Assembly: GCF_013155125.1 (NCBI RefSeq)
Contig: NZ_CP053564.1
Span: 5,029,501 to 5,093,500, forward strand
Direction of reading: 5' to 3'
Length of the DNA stretch: 64,000 bases
Origin: Pseudonocardia broussonetiae
GTDB taxonomy: Bacteria; Actinomycetota; Actinomycetes; Mycobacteriales; Pseudonocardiaceae
Shown one piece after another: positions 30,958-39,878 of this stretch (within the stretch, counting starts at the first letter, position 1; each line of letters opens with the position of its first letter). The notes beneath the pieces are model-generated. The model made no database searches. It saw only the letters and a program-made list of their open reading frames with translations, and was not told the origin of the DNA. A program made the translations under genes and the position numbers.

Positions 30958-31824
30958 ATGCCGATCACCGAGACCCGGGTCCGGGCCGCGGGCGCCGAGC
31001 TGTGCGTGCAGGCCACGGGGTCGCCCGACGACCCGGCCGTGCTGCTGATCGCCGGTGCGGCGTCGTCGATGGACTGGTGGGAGGACGCGTTCTGCGCCCG
31101 GCTCGTCGCGGGCGGGCGGTACGTCGTGCGCTACGACCACCGCGACACCGGCGGGTCGACGCAGTGGCCCGCGGGGGAGCCCGGCTACACCGGCGCCGAC
31201 CTCTGCGCCGACGCGCTCGCCGTGCTGGACGGGCTGGGCATCGCGCGGGCGCACGTCGTCGGCATCTCCATGGGCGGGGGGATCGGCCAGGAGCTCGCGC
31301 TCGACCACGCCGACCGGGTCGCCACCCTCACGCTGCTCTCGACCACCCCGGTCGGCCCGGCGCCACCCGAGCGCCCCGCGCCCCCGCCGATGCGCGCGGA
31401 CGTGGCGCGGTCCTTCGCCGAGCCCCCGCCCGACCCGGACTGGTCCGACCCCGACGCCGCCGTCGCGGCCTTCGTCGCGGGCGAGCGCCTGTTCCGCGGC
31501 ACGCTGCCGTTCGACGAGGAGCGCGTCCGCGCGATCGCGACCCGGGTCGTCGCCCGCACCCCGGACGTCGCCGCGACCATGACCAACCACTGGATCGTCG
31601 ACCAGGGCGAGCCGCGCCGGACCGGCGTCGCGGCGATCACCGTGCCGACGCTGGTGCTGCACGGCACCGAGGACCCGCTGTTCCCGCCGGCGCACGGCCG
31701 GGCGCTGGCCGCGGAGATCCCCGGTGCGCGGCTCGTCGAGCTGCCCGGCGTCGGGCACCAGATGCCCCCGCCGGCGGTGTGGGACGTGGTGATCACCGAG
31801 ATCCTGGGGCACACGTCCCGTTAG
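30958..31824 (+). CDS. Alpha/beta hydrolase
   Basis: A 288-residue alpha/beta hydrolase: nucleophile elbow GISMGG with Ser104, acid in HGTEDPLFPP and base His in GVGHQMPP. The YDHRDTGGS segment is common in the family's esterases and haloperoxidase-like members. GAGGAGG lies upstream of the ATG. It is divergent from, and probably regulated by, the HxlR protein. Its stop overlaps the -10 box of fabG1. Confidence 0.85.
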   Translation: MPITETRVRAAGAELCVQATGSPDDPAVLLIAGAASSMDWWEDAFCARLVAGGRYVVRYDHRDTGGSTQWPAGEPGYTGADLCADALAVLDGLGIARAHVVGISMGGGIGQELALDHADRVATLTLLSTTPVGPAPPERPAPPPMRADVARSFAEPPPDPDWSDPDAAVAAFVAGERLFRGTLPFDEERVRAIATRVVARTPDVAATMTNHWIVDQGEPRRTGVAAITVPTLVLHGTEDPLFPPAHGRALAAEIPGARLVELPGVGHQMPPPAVWDVVITEILGHTSR

Positions 31825-31834
31825 GGTGTCGCCC

Positions 31835-32545
31835 GTGTCGAGAACAGTGCTGGTGACCGGAGGAAACCGCGGGATCGGGCTGGCGATCGCGCAGGCGTTC
31901 GTCGAGCAGGGCGACCGGGTGGCGGTGACGCACCGCAGTCCGGTCGACGGCCTGCCCGAGGGCCTGTTCCCCGTGCAGTGCGACGTCACCGACGCCGCGG
32001 CCGTCGACGCCGCGTTCACCGCGGTGGAGGCCGAGCTCGGGCCCGTCGAGGTGCTGGTGTCCAACGCCGGCATCACCGACGACGGCCTGCTGATGCGGAT
32101 GAGCGAGGACTCCTTCACCAAGGTCGTCGACGCCAACCTCACCGCGGCCTACCGCGTCGCCAAGCGCGCCACGCGCGCGATGCTCAAGGCCCGCGCCGGG
32201 CGGATGGTCTTCGTCTCCAGCGTCGTCGGGCTGACGGGGTCGGCCGGGCAGGTGAACTACGCGGCGTCGAAGTCCGGGCTGGTCGGGCTGGCCCGCTCGG
32301 TGGCCCGGGAGCTGGGCTCGCGCGGGATCACCGCCAACGTCGTCGCGCCGGGGTTCGTCGACACCGACATGACCCGCGCCCTGCCCGACGCCCGCCGCAC
32401 CGAGATCCTCGGCCAGGTGCCGCTGGGGCGGTACGCGAGCGTCGAGGAGGTGGCGTCGGTCGTCACCTGGCTCGGGTCGCCGGGGGCCGCGTACGTGACC
32501 GGCGCCGTCATCCCGGTCGACGGCGGACTGGGGATGGGGCACTAG
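31835..32545 (+). CDS. fabG1: 3-oxoacyl-ACP reductase FabG1 (MabA-like)
   Basis: A 236-residue NADPH-dependent SDR of the FAS-II cycle. The start (VSRTVLVTGGNRGIGLAIAQ) matches mycobacterial FabG1 from its VSRSVLVTGG segment. Catalytic residues are Ser129, Tyr142 and Lys146 (NYAASK), and it ends PVDGGLGMGH. TAGGGT (31822-31827), overlapping the upstream stop, lies 7 nt before GTG 31835 and supports that start; GTG 31826 would overlap the box. It forms the conserved fabG1-inhA pair. Confidence 0.94.
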   Translation: MSRTVLVTGGNRGIGLAIAQAFVEQGDRVAVTHRSPVDGLPEGLFPVQCDVTDAAAVDAAFTAVEAELGPVEVLVSNAGITDDGLLMRMSEDSFTKVVDANLTAAYRVAKRATRAMLKARAGRMVFVSSVVGLTGSAGQVNYAASKSGLVGLARSVARELGSRGITANVVAPGFVDTDMTRALPDARRTEILGQVPLGRYASVEEVASVVTWLGSPGAAYVTGAVIPVDGGLGMGH

Positions 32546-32555
32546 CGTGATGAGC

Positions 32556-33323
32556 ATGGGTCTCCTCGAGGGCAAGAAGCTGCTCGTCACCGGCGTGATC
32601 ACCGACGCCTCGCTCGCGTTCCACGCCGCCAAGGTGGCCCAGGAGCAGGGGGCCGACGTCGTCCTCACCGGGTTCGGCCGGATGCGGCTCGTCGAGCGGA
32701 TCGCGCAGCGGCTGCCGAAGCCGGCGCCGGTGGTCGAGCTCGACGTGTCCGACCAGTCGCAGCTCGACTCCCTGGTCGACCGCCTCGCCGAGCACACCGA
32801 CCGGCTCGACGGCGTCCTGCACTCGATCGGCTTCGCCCCCGCCTCCTGCCTGGGCGAGGGCGCGTTCCTCAAGGCCCCGTGGGAGGACGTCGCCACGACG
32901 ATCCAGGTCAGCGCGTACTCGTTCAAGTCCCTCGCCGTCGCGGCGCTGCCGCTGATGGGCCCGGGCGGCTCGATCGTGGGCATGGACTTCGACAACCGCC
33001 AGGCGTGGCCCGCCTACGACTGGATGGGCGTGGCGAAGTCGACGCTCGAGTCGGTCACCCGCTACCTCGCCCGCGACCTGGGCCCGCAGGGCATCCGCGT
33101 CAACCTGGTCGCCGCCGGCCCGGTGAAGACGATGGCCGCCAAGTCCATCCCCGGCTTCGCCGCGTTCGAGGACGCCTGGGACGGCCGCGCGCCGCTGGGC
33201 TGGGACGTCACCGACCCGGTGCCGGTCGCCAAGACGGTGTGCGCGGTGCTGAGCGACTGGCTGCCGGTCACCACCGGCTCGATGGTGATGGCCGACGGCG
33301 GGTTCCACGCGATCGGCGTCTGA
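32556..33323 (+). CDS. inhA: Enoyl-ACP reductase InhA
   Basis: A 255-residue NADH-dependent enoyl-ACP reductase, the last step of FAS-II elongation and the isoniazid/ethionamide target in mycobacteria. Conserved features are GVITDASLAFHAAKVAQEQG, LHSIGF (Ser90 corresponds to M. tuberculosis Ser94), MDFDNRQAWPAYDWM with Tyr154, and Lys161. It follows fabG1 by 10 bp. Starts at 32547 and 32550 are also in frame; 32556 aligns best with the MTGLLDGK start. It is shorter than M. tuberculosis InhA by about 14 residues, mostly in the substrate-loop region. Confidence 0.94.
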   Translation: MGLLEGKKLLVTGVITDASLAFHAAKVAQEQGADVVLTGFGRMRLVERIAQRLPKPAPVVELDVSDQSQLDSLVDRLAEHTDRLDGVLHSIGFAPASCLGEGAFLKAPWEDVATTIQVSAYSFKSLAVAALPLMGPGGSIVGMDFDNRQAWPAYDWMGVAKSTLESVTRYLARDLGPQGIRVNLVAAGPVKTMAAKSIPGFAAFEDAWDGRAPLGWDVTDPVPVAKTVCAVLSDWLPVTTGSMVMADGGFHAIGV

Positions 33324-33330
33324 GGCCGCG

Positions 33331-33753
33331 CTACTCGCGCTGCTGCGCCTGCTCCTGGTCCGCCAGCCACCGGGCCGCGCGGCGGGCCGAGGCCTGCGAC
33401 AGCCAGGCGTCCTGCACGATCTCGGCGAGCTCGGCCCGGTCGAGCTCGCCGAGGCGGCTCGCCCGCACCAGCACCGACGGGTGGCCGTCGAAGTGCGGGG
33501 TGGTGAAGAACGGGGTGCCCGGGTCCTGCACCAGCGCCCGCTTGTCCTCCTCGCCCGGCACCCACAGGACGATGACGTCGGTGAGGCGCTCGCCGGTCGT
33601 CCCGTCGACGGCGTCCGGGCGCGGCGTGCGGAAGAACACGAACGACTTGCCTCCCACCTGGTAGACGGGGTTGCCGCTCGGTCCGCGGACCACCGTGACG
33701 TGCGGCATCGCCGCGGCGAGGTCGTGCACGTCCTGCTCCGTCGCCGCCACCAT
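33331..33753 (-). CDS. MmcQ/YjbR family protein
   Basis: A 140-residue protein with the MmcQ/YjbR (DUF419) pattern: N-terminal VHDLAAAMPHVTVV, central GKSFVFFRTPRPDA and C-terminal LVQDAWLSQASARRA. The fold resembles CyaY-like DNA-binding proteins, but the function is unknown. It lies antisense between inhA and hemH, and breaks the inhA-hemH adjacency of mycobacteria. Confidence 0.8.
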   Translation of the reverse strand: MVAATEQDVHDLAAAMPHVTVVRGPSGNPVYQVGGKSFVFFRTPRPDAVDGTTGERLTDVIVLWVPGEEDKRALVQDPGTPFFTTPHFDGHPSVLVRASRLGELDRAELAEIVQDAWLSQASARRAARWLADQEQAQQRE

Positions 33754-33791
33754 GACGCGCAGTGTGCCCGGTGCGGTGGCACGATCGCCGG

Positions 33792-34841
33792 GTGCCCGGA
33801 TGTGTCGACGCCCTGCTCGTCCTGTCCTTCGGCGGCCCCGAGGGCCCCGACGAGGTCCGCCCGTTCCTGGAGAACGTGACGCGCGGGCGCGGCATCCCGC
33901 CGGAGCGGCTCGACGCGGTCGAGGAGCACTACCAGCACTTCGGCGGCGTCTCCCCGATCAACGCCCGCAACCGCGAGCTGATCGACGCCGTCCGCTCGCG
34001 CACCGACCTGCCGGTGTACTTCGGCAACCGCAACTGGCACCCGATGGTCGAGGACACCGTCGCCGGGATGGCCCGCGACGGGGTGCGGCGCGCGCTCGTG
34101 TTCGCCACCAGCGCCTACGGCGGCTACTCGGCCTGCCGGCAGTACCACGAGGACATCGCCCGGGCCCGCAAAGCGGTGGGGGAGGTCGCCCCGGAGCTGG
34201 TGAAGCTGCGGCACTTCTTCGACCACCCCGAGTTCGTCGCCGCCAACGCCGACGCCGTCCGCGCGGTCCGCGAGCGCGCGGGGGAGGGCGCGCGGCTGGT
34301 GTTCACCGCGCACTCGGTGCCCGCGTCGGCCGACGCGTCGGCGGGCCCGCCCGAAGAGGGCGGCCACCGCTACTCGAAGCAGGTCACCGAGGCCGCGCGG
34401 CTCGTCGCCGCGGAGCTGGGAGAGGCGGAGTTCGACGTCGTGTGGCAGTCGCGCTCGGGCCCGCCGCGGATCCCGTGGCTGGAGCCCGACATCGTCGACC
34501 ACCTCGACGCGCTGCACGCGGCGGGCGTCCCGGGCGTGGTGGTCGCGCCGATCGGTTTCGTCTCCGACCACGTCGAGGTGATCTGGGACCTCGACACCGA
34601 GGCCGCGGAGCGGGCCGCCGAGCTCGGCATGGGGTTCGCCCGGGCCGCCACGGCCGGGCCGGACCCGCGGTTCGCCGACATGGTCGTCGAGCTGGTCGAC
34701 GAGCACCGCCACGACCGCGCGCCCCGCGCGCTGGGTGACGTGCCGCGCGCGGGGTGCGGGGTCGACGGGACGCTGTGCGCTCCTGCCTGCTGCGAGCCGC
34801 CGCGGCGGCCGTCGCGACCGGAGCCGGGTCAGCCCGAGTAG
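33792..34841 (+). CDS. hemH: Ferrochelatase (coproporphyrin III ferrochelatase)
   Basis: A 349-residue class II chelatase that inserts Fe2+ into the porphyrin; in actinobacteria it works on coproporphyrin III (CpfC). Catalytic His174 (FTAHSVP) and Glu262 (SDHVEVIWD) are present. Cys115 and a C-terminal cluster (Cys322, 329, 333, 334) fit the [2Fe-2S] site known in M. tuberculosis ferrochelatase. I start at GTG 33792, next to the [11 protein letters not shown] strand. The gene follows inhA as in mycobacteria. Its 3' end overlaps the convergent AHSA1 gene by 13 bp. Confidence 0.92.
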   Translation: MPGCVDALLVLSFGGPEGPDEVRPFLENVTRGRGIPPERLDAVEEHYQHFGGVSPINARNRELIDAVRSRTDLPVYFGNRNWHPMVEDTVAGMARDGVRRALVFATSAYGGYSACRQYHEDIARARKAVGEVAPELVKLRHFFDHPEFVAANADAVRAVRERAGEGARLVFTAHSVPASADASAGPPEEGGHRYSKQVTEAARLVAAELGEAEFDVVWQSRSGPPRIPWLEPDIVDHLDALHAAGVPGVVVAPIGFVSDHVEVIWDLDTEAAERAAELGMGFARAATAGPDPRFADMVVELVDEHRHDRAPRALGDVPRAGCGVDGTLCAPACCEPPRRPSRPEPGQPE

Positions 34842-35449
34842 AACCCGACCGTCCGCTCCGCGGCCGCACGCGCGGCCGCGGGGTCCTCCCCGGCCGCGAC
34901 GGCGGCCTCGCCCCACGCCCGCCCGGACTCCGCCATAAACGCGCGGCCCTCGTCGGTGGCGGTGAACGCGGCCTCGTCGACCATGGAGGACGGGTCGGCG
35001 AGGTGGCGCTCCAGCCCGAGCAGCCCCAGGTCCCAGCCGATGCCGGCGGCGGCCGGGCCGAACTCGGCCCAGCGCACGTCGTCGACGTGGGCGAGGTGCT
35101 CCAGGGTGAACCGGGTGCGCTCGTCGCCCTCGGGCTCCAGGCGCACGGTGATCCAGCTGACCTCGTCGCCCATCTCCCAGGTCGCGGCGAAGCCGTGCGG
35201 GGCCTCGCAGCGCTCGACGACACCGCCCGCGTTGCCCTCGAGCTGGTAGCGCCCGCCCGGGCGGAGCTCGCCGGTGACGGGCAGGAACCAGCGGGCGATC
35301 CGCTCGGCGCTGGTGCAGGCGTCCCAGAGGTCGGCCTGGTCGGTCGGGTAGGTGCGGCTGATCGTGAGGACGCGGGCCTCGCCGGCCTCCAGCGTGCGCC
35401 GTCCGACGCTGCGGGCGACGGTGCTGATCTCGTGGGTCACGTCGGTCAT
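34829..35449 (-). CDS. SRPBCC/AHSA1-domain protein
   Basis: A 206-residue protein of the START-like AHSA1 group: [34 protein letters not shown] near the N-terminus, [12 protein letters not shown] and [12 protein letters not shown] further on. These bind small hydrophobic molecules or act as co-chaperone-like factors; the function is unknown. Its start overlaps the ArsR stop (ATGA), forming the common ArsR-AHSA1 operon. Confidence 0.85.
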   Translation of the reverse strand: MTDVTHEISTVARSVGRRTLEAGEARVLTISRTYPTDQADLWDACTSAERIARWFLPVTGELRPGGRYQLEGNAGGVVERCEAPHGFAATWEMGDEVSWITVRLEPEGDERTRFTLEHLAHVDDVRWAEFGPAAAGIGWDLGLLGLERHLADPSSMVDEAAFTATDEGRAFMAESGRAWGEAAVAAGEDPAAARAAAERTVGFYSG

Positions 35450-35784
35450 GGGGGCTCCTGCCGGTGGGTGCGACGCCCGCGGGCCACCTCGGTGGCCAGG
35501 GCGTCGAGACGGGGGGTCCAGGTGCGTCGGAAGTGGTCGAGCCAGGCGTCGACCTCCCGCAGCGGTTCTGCGCGCACGGCGTAGAGCCGTCGCGTGCCCT
35601 CGGGGCGCACGGTGGCGAACCCGTTGTCCCGCAGCACCTTCAGGTGCTGCGACACCGCGGGCTGGGAGATCCCGAACTCCGCGCGGATCGTCTCCGTGAC
35701 CGCGCCGGAGCTCTGCTCGCCGCCGGCGAGCAGCTCCAGGATCCGGCGGCGGACCGGATCACCGAGGACGTCGAACGCGTGCAC
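35446..35784 (-). CDS. ArsR-family transcriptional regulator
   Basis: A 112-residue winged-helix repressor: AFDVLGDPVRRRILELLAGGEQ and the recognition region FGISQPAVSQHLKVLRDNGFATVRPEGTRRLYAV. The classic metal-binding Cys box is absent, as in the AHSA1-linked subgroup, so it senses something other than arsenic. GTG start. It is the first gene of a two-gene unit with the AHSA1 protein. The palindrome at 35807-35816 is its likely site. Confidence 0.88.
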   Translation of the reverse strand: MHAFDVLGDPVRRRILELLAGGEQSSGAVTETIRAEFGISQPAVSQHLKVLRDNGFATVRPEGTRRLYAVRAEPLREVDAWLDHFRRTWTPRLDALATEVARGRRTHRQEPP

Positions 35785-35806
35785 GGGACGACTTTAACGG
35801 TTGCAG

Positions 35807-35816
35807 CTTATATAAG
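35807..35816. promoter_or_regulatory. Palindromic ArsR operator candidate
   Basis: CTTATATAAG is a perfect 10-bp palindrome 23 bp upstream of the ArsR start. It is strikingly AT-rich for this genome and also contains a possible -10 element (TATAAG). A bound ArsR dimer here would block its own promoter. Confidence 0.55.
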
Positions 35817-35944
35817 TCCAGACCGTTCTTCGGTCGCTCGTCGTGCCTCCTGCGCTGTGGCATTCGGCGCGGAGGACGGGGCGTTCGGAGTACCGCGCGG
35901 CCGCTCGGTACTCTCCGGCTCACCAGACTTCCAGGAGCGGGCCG

Positions 35945-37957
35945 ATGCCGGATCGTCACGTCGAGGCAGCGTGGGACCACGCAGCGCTCGACGGCGCGGC
36001 TCGCGACGCCCCGGCACTCGACGGCGGCGCCCTCGGCGATCCGGGGTACGCCGACCCGCTCGTCCTCGCCCGCGCGCTCGAGGAGCTCCCGCACGGCGTG
36101 CTCGTGCACGAGGGCCGCGACCACCGGGTCGTCGGCGCCAACCGGGCCGCCCGCACGTTCCTGGGCGACCGTCCCGGCATCCTCGGCCGGCCGCTGCGCG
36201 AGGTCTTCCCCGAGATCGCCGGGCAGAACCTGCTGGGCCGCCTCGACCGCGTCCTGGTCACCGGGGAGCCGTTCGCGGCCCGGGAGTGGCGCATCGAGGT
36301 CGACGGCCACGTCGACGGCGACGACCGGCTCGTCGACTTCGACATCGTCCCGCTGCACGACGCGGTCGGTTCCGTCAGCGGGGTGGCGATGCAGTTCCGC
36401 GACGTCACCGCGGCCGTGCGGCACCGCCGCTCGCTGGAGGCCGACACCGCCGAGCTGCGCGAGCGCTACGAGGCCGCGCAGGACGTCGTCCTCACCCTGC
36501 AGCGCAGCCTGCTGCCCGACGGGATCCCGGTGCTGCCCGGCCTGCGGATCGCCGCGCACTACCTCGTCGCGGGCGCCGAGCAGGCGGCGGGCGGCGACTG
36601 GTTCGAGGCGGTCGCGCTGGACGGCACCGCGGCCGTCATGGTCGGCGACGTCGTCGGCCACGGGTCCGCGGCCGCCGCGGTGATGGCGCAGCTGCGTGCG
36701 GTCCTCGTCGAGTTCCTCCTCGACGGCGACGACCTCGACACGGTCCTCGCCCGCCTCGACGCCTTCGCCGGCCGCGTGCCCGGCGCGCGCGGCGCCACCG
36801 TCTGTGTCGCGCTCGTCCGGCCCGACGGCGCGGTCCGCTACGTCTGCGCGGGCCACCCGCCGCCGCTGGTCGTCTCGATCGACGGCGCGGCGCGCTACCT
36901 GCCCGCCCCCGGCGGCGGCCCGCTCGGCGTGGCGGGCCCGGCCGCGACCGTCGGCACCGCGGTGCTCGCCCCCGGCGACCTGCTGCTGTGCTACTCCGAC
37001 GGCCTGGTCGAACGCCCGTCGCAGGACCTCACGGTCGGCATGACGGAGCTGGCCGAGGTGGCGTCGGCGGCGATGCGGCGCGGCCCGGCGTCGACGATGT
37101 CGGCCGACGCCACCGACCGCGTGGCCGAGCTGACCGTGGAGCGGATGACCCGCCAGGGCTACCACGACGACGTCACGGTGCTGGCGCTGCGGCTGACCGG
37201 CCGGGTCGTCCCCGACTTCGCCACCGAGATCCCCGCGGAGCCCCGGCGCCTCTCGACGCTGCGCCGCGACCTGGAGGCCTGGCTCACCGAGCTCGGCGTC
37301 GGCGACGCCGACATCGCCTCCATCGAGATCGCGGTGGTCGAGGCGGCCACCAACAGCGTCGAGCACGCCTACCCCGACGGCGGCGGCACGGTCCGCGTCG
37401 AGGGCCAGCTCGACGGCCAGGGCCGGATCTGCATGACGATCTCCGACCGCGGCACCTGGCGCAACGCCCCGGCCGACCCCGGCCACCGCGGGCGCGGGCT
37501 GCTGATGATGCGTGGCTGCATGGACACCGTCGAGATCGACGACACCGCCGACGGCACCACGCTGCTGCTCGACCGCCGCCTGCGCCGCGAGCCCGTCGTC
37601 AGCCCGGCGACGGTGGCCGGCGGGAGCGCGACGCCGCGCCCGTCGGCGATGAGCGTGACGCTCACGACGACGGCGGAGCCGCGGATCGCGCTGGGCGGCC
37701 CGATCGACCTCAGCACCGCCGACGACCTGCGCCGCGAGCTGTGGTCGGCCAGCCGCGGCGGCGCGCTGCCGCTGGTCGTCGACCTCGGGGCGGTCACGCA
37801 CCTGGGCAGTGCGGGCATCCAGGTGCTCTACGACTTCGTCGAGGACATGACCGCCGACGGCCGCGCGCTGCGCTTCGTCGTGCCGCCGGGCTCGCCGGCC
37901 CGGCACGCGATCGTGCTCAGCGACCTCGACCGGATCGTCGCCGTCACCGAGGTGTGA
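35945..37957 (+). CDS. PAS-phosphatase-kinase-STAS regulator (Rv1364c-like)
   Basis: A 670-residue single-chain partner-switching protein. In order: PAS sensor (~residues 35-155; NRAARTFLGDRPGILGRPLREVFP), SpoIIE/RsbU-type PP2C phosphatase (~185-400; GGDWFEAV, VGDVVGHGS, CAGHPPPL, YSDGLVERP, YHDDVTVL), RsbW-type HATPase (~420-535; EAATNSVEHAYP, DRGTW, GRGLLMMRG) and STAS anti-anti-sigma domain (~565-670; phosphoacceptor candidate Ser622 in HLGSAGIQVL). This matches M. tuberculosis Rv1364c, which controls a stress sigma factor. The start has GGAG upstream. It overlaps the convergent AraC gene by 14 bp. Confidence 0.92.
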   Translation: MPDRHVEAAWDHAALDGAARDAPALDGGALGDPGYADPLVLARALEELPHGVLVHEGRDHRVVGANRAARTFLGDRPGILGRPLREVFPEIAGQNLLGRLDRVLVTGEPFAAREWRIEVDGHVDGDDRLVDFDIVPLHDAVGSVSGVAMQFRDVTAAVRHRRSLEADTAELRERYEAAQDVVLTLQRSLLPDGIPVLPGLRIAAHYLVAGAEQAAGGDWFEAVALDGTAAVMVGDVVGHGSAAAAVMAQLRAVLVEFLLDGDDLDTVLARLDAFAGRVPGARGATVCVALVRPDGAVRYVCAGHPPPLVVSIDGAARYLPAPGGGPLGVAGPAATVGTAVLAPGDLLLCYSDGLVERPSQDLTVGMTELAEVASAAMRRGPASTMSADATDRVAELTVERMTRQGYHDDVTVLALRLTGRVVPDFATEIPAEPRRLSTLRRDLEAWLTELGVGDADIASIEIAVVEAATNSVEHAYPDGGGTVRVEGQLDGQGRICMTISDRGTWRNAPADPGHRGRGLLMMRGCMDTVEIDDTADGTTLLLDRRLRREPVVSPATVAGGSATPRPSAMSVTLTTTAEPRIALGGPIDLSTADDLRRELWSASRGGALPLVVDLGAVTHLGSAGIQVLYDFVEDMTADGRALRFVVPPGSPARHAIVLSDLDRIVAVTEV

Positions 37958-38900
37958 GCGCGCCCGCCCGGCGGGCGGCCCCGGGGGTCGTCCCGATCAC
38001 GCGGGTGAAGGCGCGGCTGAACGCGGCCTCCGACCGGTAGCCCAGCGCGCCCGCGACCTCGGCGACGCCCGCGTCACCGGCGCGCAGGCGGTCGAGGGCG
38101 AGGTGCATCCGCCGCCGCGTGACGTAGGCCAGCGCGGGCTCGCCGACCAGCGCGGTGAACCGGGCCGCGAACGCCGAGCGCGACATCGGGATCTCCGCGG
38201 CCAGCGACGCGACGGTCCACGCGCGCGCCGGCTCCCGGTGGATCAGCGTGATCGCCCGGCCGATGCGGGGGTCGGCCAGCGCGCCGAGCCAGCCGGTGCG
38301 CGCGGCCGGGTCGGTCTCCAGCCACGAGCGCACGACCTGGATCACCAGGACGTCGGCCAGGCGCGTCAGCACGGCCTCGCCTCCCGGGCGCAGCTCCTCC
38401 GCCTCGGTCGCGACGAGGCGCAGCGTCGCCTGCATCCACTCGGTGCGCGGCGACGCGCCGACGTGCAGCAGCGGCGGCAGGAGCTCCACGAGATCGCGGG
38501 CGCCCGGGGTGTCGACCTGCACCGCGGCGCAGACCAGCGTCGTCGGCTCGCCGCCGGAGCCGTGGCGCAGCAGGGAGTACCGGTCGTTCGCGAAGGTCTG
38601 CGGCAGGTCCATCACCGACGGCGCGATCGTGCCGGGCGCGCTGCGCAGGCGGTGGCCGGCGCCGTGCGGGACCAGCGCGACGTCGCCCGCCCGGAGCTGC
38701 ACGGGATCGGCTCCGTCGGTCTCCAGGCGGCACCCGCCGGCGGTGACGACGTGCAGCCAGAGGTGGCCCGGCAGCGGCGGCACCGTGAGCCCCCACGGCG
38801 CCGTGAGCTCCGAGCGGCAGTAGAAGGTGCCGGCGAGCCGCAGGTGGTGCAGCGCCTCGCCGAGCGCGTCGGGCGGTGCGACGGACCAGGGTGTCTCCAC
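37944..38900 (-). CDS. AraC-family regulator with cupin sensor domain
   Basis: A 318-residue AraC regulator: an N-terminal cupin_6-type ligand domain (LAGTFYCRSELTAPWGL, VTAGGCRLE, GDVALVPHGAGHRL) and a C-terminal double HTH (WTVASLAAEIPMSRSAFAARF; VAGALGYRSEAAFSRAFTRVIGTTPGAAR). The GTG start at 38900 lies in a divergent region containing an 11-bp direct repeat. It probably controls the NmrA-like/DUF1772 pair transcribed the other way. Confidence 0.88.
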   Translation of the reverse strand: METPWSVAPPDALGEALHHLRLAGTFYCRSELTAPWGLTVPPLPGHLWLHVVTAGGCRLETDGADPVQLRAGDVALVPHGAGHRLRSAPGTIAPSVMDLPQTFANDRYSLLRHGSGGEPTTLVCAAVQVDTPGARDLVELLPPLLHVGASPRTEWMQATLRLVATEAEELRPGGEAVLTRLADVLVIQVVRSWLETDPAARTGWLGALADPRIGRAITLIHREPARAWTVASLAAEIPMSRSAFAARFTALVGEPALAYVTRRRMHLALDRLRAGDAGVAEVAGALGYRSEAAFSRAFTRVIGTTPGAARRAGALTPR

Positions 38901-38922
38901 CCGCCCAGTCTGGCACCCCGGA

Positions 38923-38986
38923 CGTCCGATCGGTCCGGACGATCGAGCACGGAACATCGACGCACAGGCATGGATCGTCCGATCGG
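38923..38986. promoter_or_regulatory. Direct-repeat AraC site candidate
   Basis: CGTCCGATCGG occurs at 38923-38933 and 38976-38986, 53 bp apart, about five helical turns. AraC-family proteins bind direct repeats, and this spacing would allow looping between the two divergent promoters. Confidence 0.5.
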
Positions 38987-39035
38987 GAGGCCCCAGCCTG
39001 GACGCACAGCAGCAACGCCGACGAGAGGACACACC

Positions 39036-39878
39036 ATGATCACCGTGATGGGCGCGACGGGCCGGGTGGGCCGCCAGGTGGTGGCCGCGCTGGTGGGCGA
39101 GGAGGTCCGGGCGATCGGCCGCTCCGCCGACCGGCTGGCCGCGCTGGACGCGACACCGTGCCCGGGCGACGCCGCCGATCCCGCGTTCCTGACTGCGGCG
39201 TTCCGCGGGACGGACGCCGCCTTCGTCATGCTCCCGGTCGACGCCCACGAGCCCGACCAGCGCGGCGCGCAGGAGGCGAAGGCCGACGCGGTCGCGGCCG
39301 CGGTGCGCGACGCCGGTGTGCCGCACGTCGTCGCGCTGAGCAGCCTGGGCGCCGACGTCACCTCGGGCACCGGCTTCATCGACGGCCTGCGCGTGCTGGA
39401 GGAGCGCCTGGCCGCGACCGGCGCGCGGGTCCTGCTGCTGCGCCCGGGCTGGTTCCTGGAGAACGCGGCCGAGGCGCTGCCGGTGGTCGAGGAGCTGGGC
39501 TGCCTGGCCGACTCGCTCGACCCGGAGCTCCCGGTGCCGATGGTCGCCACCCGTGACGTCGCCGCGGCGGCGGCCCGCGCGCTGAGGGCCCGCGACCGGA
39601 CCGGCGTCGTCGAGCTGCTGGGGCCGCGCGACCTCACCCAGGTCGAGGTGGCCGCCGTCCTCGGCGCCGCGCTGGGCCGGCCCGGCCTGCCCTACGTGCG
39701 GCTGGCCGACGAGGAGATGGCGCACGCGCTGGTCGGCGCGGGGTTCTCGCCCGACGCCGCCGCGCGGCACCTGGGCATGACGCGGGCCCTCAACGAGGGG
39801 CGCATCTCGGCGCGGCGGACGGCGGAGAGCACGACCCCGACCGGGATCGAGGACCTGGTGGGGGAGTGGGTGGCGTGA
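39036..39878 (+). CDS. NAD(P)-binding NmrA-like protein
   Basis: A 280-residue atypical SDR of the NmrA/quinone-oxidoreductase-2 type: MITVMGATGRVGRQVVAAL at the N-terminus, VPHVVALSSLGADVTSGTG at the active-site region (Tyr-x3-Lys absent) and RPGWFLENAAEALP. Members are redox sensors or reductases. GAGAGGA precedes the ATG. It is divergent from the AraC gene and its stop overlaps the DUF1772 gene. Confidence 0.83.
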   Translation: MITVMGATGRVGRQVVAALVGEEVRAIGRSADRLAALDATPCPGDAADPAFLTAAFRGTDAAFVMLPVDAHEPDQRGAQEAKADAVAAAVRDAGVPHVVALSSLGADVTSGTGFIDGLRVLEERLAATGARVLLLRPGWFLENAAEALPVVEELGCLADSLDPELPVPMVATRDVAAAAARALRARDRTGVVELLGPRDLTQVEVAAVLGAALGRPGLPYVRLADEEMAHALVGAGFSPDAAARHLGMTRALNEGRISARRTAESTTPTGIEDLVGEWVA

